From Flavobacteriales bacterium (GTDB lineage Bacteria > Bacteroidota > Bacteroidia > Flavobacteriales_F > PHOS-HE28), in assembly GCA_016721825.1 (NCBI GenBank), contig JADKHI010000001.1:434001-498000 (forward strand): a stretch of DNA of 64,000 nucleotides, read 5' to 3'. The first letter of the stretch is position 1; the number at the start of each line of letters is the position of its first letter. This document shows positions 60,619 to 64,000 of this stretch, piece by piece. The translations under genes were made by a program, and so were the position numbers. The notes beneath the pieces are model-generated. The model searched no databases. It was not told the origin of the DNA and saw only the letters and a program-made list of their open reading frames with translations.

Positions 60619-62015
60619 GGCAGCACCTTCCCCGGGTTCATGATCCCCTTCGGGTCGAAGACCTGCTTGATACGCCGCATCAGATCAAGCTGCACCGGGC
60701 TGAACGCGATGTCCATGTAAGGCCGTTGGACCAGTCCGATGCCATGCTCCCCACTGATGGTACCACCCAGTGAGACCGTCAGTTCAAAGATCTCGCGGAT
60801 GGCCTTGGGCAGTTCATGCTCCCAGGCGTGGTCGCTCAACTCGCCTTTGATGATGTTCACATGCAGGTTGCCATCACCGGCATGCCCGTAGCAGACGCTC
60901 CGGAACCCGTGCCTGTTGCCGATCTCCTTAACCCCTTCCAGCAAGCGTGGCAGCTCATAGCGGGGCACCACGGTATCCTCTTCCTTGTACACGGAGTTGC
61001 TCTTCACCGCTTCGCCGACCCTGCGGCGCATCCGCCACAATCCGTCCTTCTCCAATGTGGTCTCTGCGAAAAGCACTTCACCGCATTCATGCGCTTCCAT
61101 CACCGTCATGATGGCTTCACAATCCTTCATCAACGCATCGGGATCGTTCCCGTCCACTTCCACCAGCAAGTGGGCCTGCACATCATGGGGTACCGCAATG
61201 GTGACGTCCGTGACATACTTCAAGGTCCAGTCGATGGCATCACGCTCCATGAACTCCATGGCGCTCGGTGTGATGCCTGCGCGGAAGACAGCGCTTACGG
61301 CTTCGCAGGCTTTGCGGGCGTTCCGGAAAGGGACCAGCATCAGGCGGTTCTCGCGTGGCAAAGGGATCAAGCGCAGCACCGCCTTGGTGATGATCGCGAG
61401 CGTGCCTTCGCTACCCACGATCAAACGGGTCAGGTCGTAGCCTGTGGCGTTCTTCAGCGTATTGGCACCGGTCCACATCACCTCGCCCGAAGGCAGCACC
61501 ACTTCCAGATTCAGGACGAAATCGCGGGTGACGCCGTACTTCACGGCCCTGGGGCCACCGGCGTTCTCGGCCAGGTTACCGCCGATGGTGCAGCTGCCGC
61601 GACTGCTGGGGTCGGGCGCATAATACAGTTGCTTGGCGGCCACCGCCTCCTGTAGCATTTGTGTGATCACACCCGGCTCCACGGTCACCTGTAGGTTGCG
61701 CTCGTCGATGTCGAGGATCGTGTTCATGCGGTCGAGCGCGAGACCGACCCCACCGTGAACGCTTAACGCCCCACCACTAAGCCCTGTGCGTGCGCCGATC
61801 GGGGTGATCGGCACTTGGTATTGTCCGCAAAGGCGCACGACCGCAGCCACTTCGGCCGTGGTCCTGGGGCGCACGACCACATCGGGTGGAAAGCTCAGAT
61901 CCTCGGTCTCATCGTGCCCGTAGGCTGTGCGACGCTCGTGATCGCGGTGGACGTGATCTGCGGTCACGGCTTCACGAAGGGCCTCGATGAAGGCGGGGGA
62001 AAGAAGTTCGGGCAT
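60615..62015 (-). CDS. FAD-linked oxidase, GlcD/D-lactate dehydrogenase type
   Basis: 466 residues from ATG 62015; the longer open frame upstream is GC-rich non-family sequence. The FAD PCMH domain shows VVRPRTTAEVAAVVRLC, PIGARTGLSGGALS, DPSSRGSCTIGGNLAENAGG and VGSEGTLAIIT, and the C-terminal domain CYGHAGDGNLHVNI and TISGEHGIGLVQRPY, as in glycolate oxidase subunit GlcD and D-2-hydroxyacid dehydrogenases. It probably oxidises a 2-hydroxyacid and passes electrons to the membrane. glcE/glcF partners are absent from the window. Confidence 0.93.
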   Translation of the reverse strand: MPELLSPAFIEALREAVTADHVHRDHERRTAYGHDETEDLSFPPDVVVRPRTTAEVAAVVRLCGQYQVPITPIGARTGLSGGALSVHGGVGLALDRMNTILDIDERNLQVTVEPGVITQMLQEAVAAKQLYYAPDPSSRGSCTIGGNLAENAGGPRAVKYGVTRDFVLNLEVVLPSGEVMWTGANTLKNATGYDLTRLIVGSEGTLAIITKAVLRLIPLPRENRLMLVPFRNARKACEAVSAVFRAGITPSAMEFMERDAIDWTLKYVTDVTIAVPHDVQAHLLVEVDGNDPDALMKDCEAIMTVMEAHECGEVLFAETTLEKDGLWRMRRRVGEAVKSNSVYKEEDTVVPRYELPRLLEGVKEIGNRHGFRSVCYGHAGDGNLHVNIIKGELSDHAWEHELPKAIREIFELTVSLGGTISGEHGIGLVQRPYMDIAFSPVQLDLMRRIKQVFDPKGIMNPGKVLP

Positions 62016-62199
62016 GCGTAGGAACGGCTGGGACGCTGGGCGAAGTTGCAACGCGCAGCGCAGGCGCAAGCTGACCCCTGCGCACTTCTTTGAACAAAGC
62101 GGAGATCCGTTGGGATCCAATAACTTACCCCTCGGACCCACCCAGGCATCCCAACCACACCATACCACGTCTTATCCTTTGAACCAATCCCCCAAGGCC

Positions 62200-63855
62200 A
62201 TGAAGACCCTCCTTCTTCCTTGCCTTGTGCTCGCACTCTCCCTGCAGGTACAAGCCCAGAACATCGGCATCAATGTGAACGGCGCCGCACCGGCCGCCAG
62301 CGCGTTGCTTGACATCGATGGTAGTGCACTTCCGGCGAACGGACAACGCGGCCTTCTGATACCGCGCATGGCCCTGACGGCCTCGAACGTGGCCGCACCG
62401 GTGACGCTGCCTGCCACTTCACTGATGATCTACAACACCGCTACGGCAGGCGTAGCGCCCAACAACGTATCCCCAGGCTTCTACTACTGGAACGGCCTTA
62501 CATGGGTGCGCTTCGGTACAGGCACCACGGATTGGACCTTGTTGGGCAACGCGGGAACCGTTGCGGCCACCAACTTCCTCGGGACCACCGACAACGTGGA
62601 CCTCGTGGTACGCACCAACAATGTGGAGCGCTACCGGACCCTCGGCGCGAACGGCCGTATCGGTTGGGGTACCCTCACCCCTGTGGCGCCCCTGGAGGTG
62701 AACAGCGGGGCCCTCGCTGACGCGATCTATGGCCACAGCACCAATGTCGGTGGCTGGCTGGGCCGGGAGACCAACATCACCTTCGGCCTCCCTCTGCAGA
62801 ATGTACTTGGCGCTGGGGTCTACGCGAACAACCCGAGCGCGGGCTACACCTCCATCTTCTCCCAATCCTCTGGTGCGGCCACCGTCGCTGCTTCGATCAA
62901 TTACAGCGATGTGTGGATCTCTTCCTACAACTACGTGCAGAACGGCAGTGCCACGGTCAACCCGCCCGGCTCCTACTCTCAATTGAACGTGACCAATGCG
63001 GCCCTCGGTGGTGACCAGGTCGCCTTCCGCGCCTACAGCGGTCGAGGCACCACAGCAGGCAACCCGGGCTTCACCATCGGCTCTTCAGCCACCGCCGATG
63101 CTCAGAACCAGGACGCCATTGGTGTGGAGGGCGTTGCATACACCAACACCAACACCCGAGCGGGCGGCTATTTCGAATCGTTCAGCTATCCAGGTGTCAG
63201 CTTGGCGTATGCGTACGTCGGCACCACCGTGGGCGGCGTTGCCCGCAAGATCACCGGGACCGCCGCCGTGGCCGAGATCGTGCCCACCCCCGATCATGGC
63301 CGTATCATGCTCACCTGCCCGGAATCGCCGGAGTACTGGTACCAGGACTATGGCACCGTGCAGCTGGTGAACGGACAGGCGCACGTGGACCTGGACCCGA
63401 TCCTTGCGGACATCATCATGGTGAACGCGGAATACCCGGTGCGCGTGTTCTGCACGCCGGTGGACATGCTCGACTTCAATGGTGTGGCACAGGTGAACCG
63501 CACGGCCACCGGCTTCGACCTGGTGGAACTGAACGGTGGCACCCACTCAGGCACGGTCGATTACCAACTTGTAGTGAAGCCGAAGACCGGGTTCGGTGAA
63601 GGGCGGTTCCCGCAGGCGCCTGGCCCGGCGTGGCTGAAGAAGGAATTCGAACCCGAACAAGCGCGCGCCGCGAACCAACCCGAACCATCGAAGATCTTCT
63701 ACTGGCCAAGTGATCCCGAAGTGTACGGCTATGATATCGACAAGGTGACCCCGGTGGGCCGTCGCATATCCAGCGGTAAGAACGCTGGGAAGTTCAAGGT
63801 GGCCGAAGGTGTGTTCATGGATCATATGCCGGCCACCCGCCCCACTACACCTTAA
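62200..63855 (+). CDS. Exported fibre-like protein with Bacteroidota N-terminal repeat
   Basis: 551 residues from ATG 62200 with a signal peptide ending LQVQAQ. The start of the mature chain (ALLDIDGSALPANGQRGLL, IPRMALTASNV) is a module seen at the head of many Bacteroidota exported fibre or tail-like proteins. The middle is Gly/Ala/Asn-rich and may be a beta-helix; the last part (about 420-551) is a different, Lys/Pro-rich domain. No T9SS tail is visible, so the export route is unclear. Confidence 0.75.
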   Translation: MKTLLLPCLVLALSLQVQAQNIGINVNGAAPAASALLDIDGSALPANGQRGLLIPRMALTASNVAAPVTLPATSLMIYNTATAGVAPNNVSPGFYYWNGLTWVRFGTGTTDWTLLGNAGTVAATNFLGTTDNVDLVVRTNNVERYRTLGANGRIGWGTLTPVAPLEVNSGALADAIYGHSTNVGGWLGRETNITFGLPLQNVLGAGVYANNPSAGYTSIFSQSSGAATVAASINYSDVWISSYNYVQNGSATVNPPGSYSQLNVTNAALGGDQVAFRAYSGRGTTAGNPGFTIGSSATADAQNQDAIGVEGVAYTNTNTRAGGYFESFSYPGVSLAYAYVGTTVGGVARKITGTAAVAEIVPTPDHGRIMLTCPESPEYWYQDYGTVQLVNGQAHVDLDPILADIIMVNAEYPVRVFCTPVDMLDFNGVAQVNRTATGFDLVELNGGTHSGTVDYQLVVKPKTGFGEGRFPQAPGPAWLKKEFEPEQARAANQPEPSKIFYWPSDPEVYGYDIDKVTPVGRRISSGKNAGKFKVAEGVFMDHMPATRPTTP

Positions 63856-63878
63856 GAGCCTGTTCGGGACCGAAGACT

Positions 63879-64000
63879 TCAGCGCATGATCGTTGGCGCA
63901 GAGCCCACACTATCCACCGTGACGAGCAAGGCCGAACGGAACAACGAGGCGGGTGTCACCACCGGCTGATCCGCAGGAAAACGCTCACCGAAGCGGTCCT
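63879..64000 (-). CDS. Possible 3' end of a minus-strand gene cut by the window edge
   Basis: From the right edge the minus strand reads open for 40 codons to TGA at 63879 (…PTIMR). Codon use resembles that of the genes here, but the fragment is short and no family is recognisable. Confidence 0.35.
   Translation of the reverse strand, partial: DRFGERFPADQPVVTPASLFRSALLVTVDSVGSAPTIMR

Overview
The window is about 64 kb of GC-rich DNA densely packed with genes. It most likely comes from a high-GC member of the Bacteroidota, probably Flavobacteriales-like. The evidence is several secreted proteins ending in type IX secretion (T9SS) C-terminal sorting domains (type A at 15580-16362, 20080-21906, 41288-44377 and 57130-59547; type B at 54169-56931), an OmpA/PD40/TPR outer-membrane protein, and promoter-like boxes of the TAnnTTTG kind instead of -10/-35 hexamers. 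I saw no rRNA, tRNA, CRISPR array, insertion sequence or phage genes. No gap between genes exceeds about 300 bases.

Layout. 1-4714: a surface-polysaccharide block with an ABC exporter (ATPase cut by the window edge, plus permease), two GT4 glycosyltransferases and an O-antigen ligase/polymerase-like protein. 4618-6723: NhaA antiporter and an exported methyltransferase. 6871-10168: a split transketolase whose two subunit genes are separated by a secreted von Willebrand A protein. 10197-11760: an ECF sigma factor, a one-TM partner and a small periplasmic protein. 11823-16990: serine hydrolase, RsmE, DUF4159 protein, TerC, a T9SS cargo protein and an alpha/beta hydrolase. 17002-19962: histidine ammonia-lyase and HisS. 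20080-22978: a T9SS LamG-like protein, a J-domain/KTSC protein and a small unknown.

23002-31851 is the most unusual region. It is a tightly spaced, same-strand five-gene operon with its own promoter and an upstream terminator. In transcription order it encodes a soluble M48-type metallopeptidase with a TerB-like tail, a small one-TM protein, an 1816-residue pseudokinase-DUF4011-SF1 helicase-nuclease-WGR protein, a polytopic membrane protein translationally coupled to it, and a GreA/GreB-type factor. The domain logic suggests a nucleic-acid surveillance or defence/stress module. That reading is inference.

31969-41257: a 40-residue Lys-rich protein, EttA (with an 18-bp perfect palindrome in its leader), a GT39-like membrane protein, MurQ, hypothetical proteins, an AI-2E transporter, a relic of a T9SS sorting domain, a Nudix hydrolase and MnmD. 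41288-53430: a large BNR/PKD T9SS protein, the OmpA/PD40 protein, an M42 aminopeptidase, a second AI-2E transporter, a GNAT, a GT39-like protein and an S9 lipoprotein peptidase. 53496-63855: a DinB-like protein, a CotH-type T9SS-B protein, a triple DUF4397 repeat protein, a CarH-like B12-binding MerR regulator carrying both cobalamin motifs, a GlcD-type oxidase and a fibre-like exported protein. The window ends in the 3' end of another possible minus-strand gene.

Start codons were moved downstream from the longest open frame wherever a signal peptide, family alignment or neighbouring gene pointed to an internal ATG. All family names come from reading motifs by eye, not from database searches.
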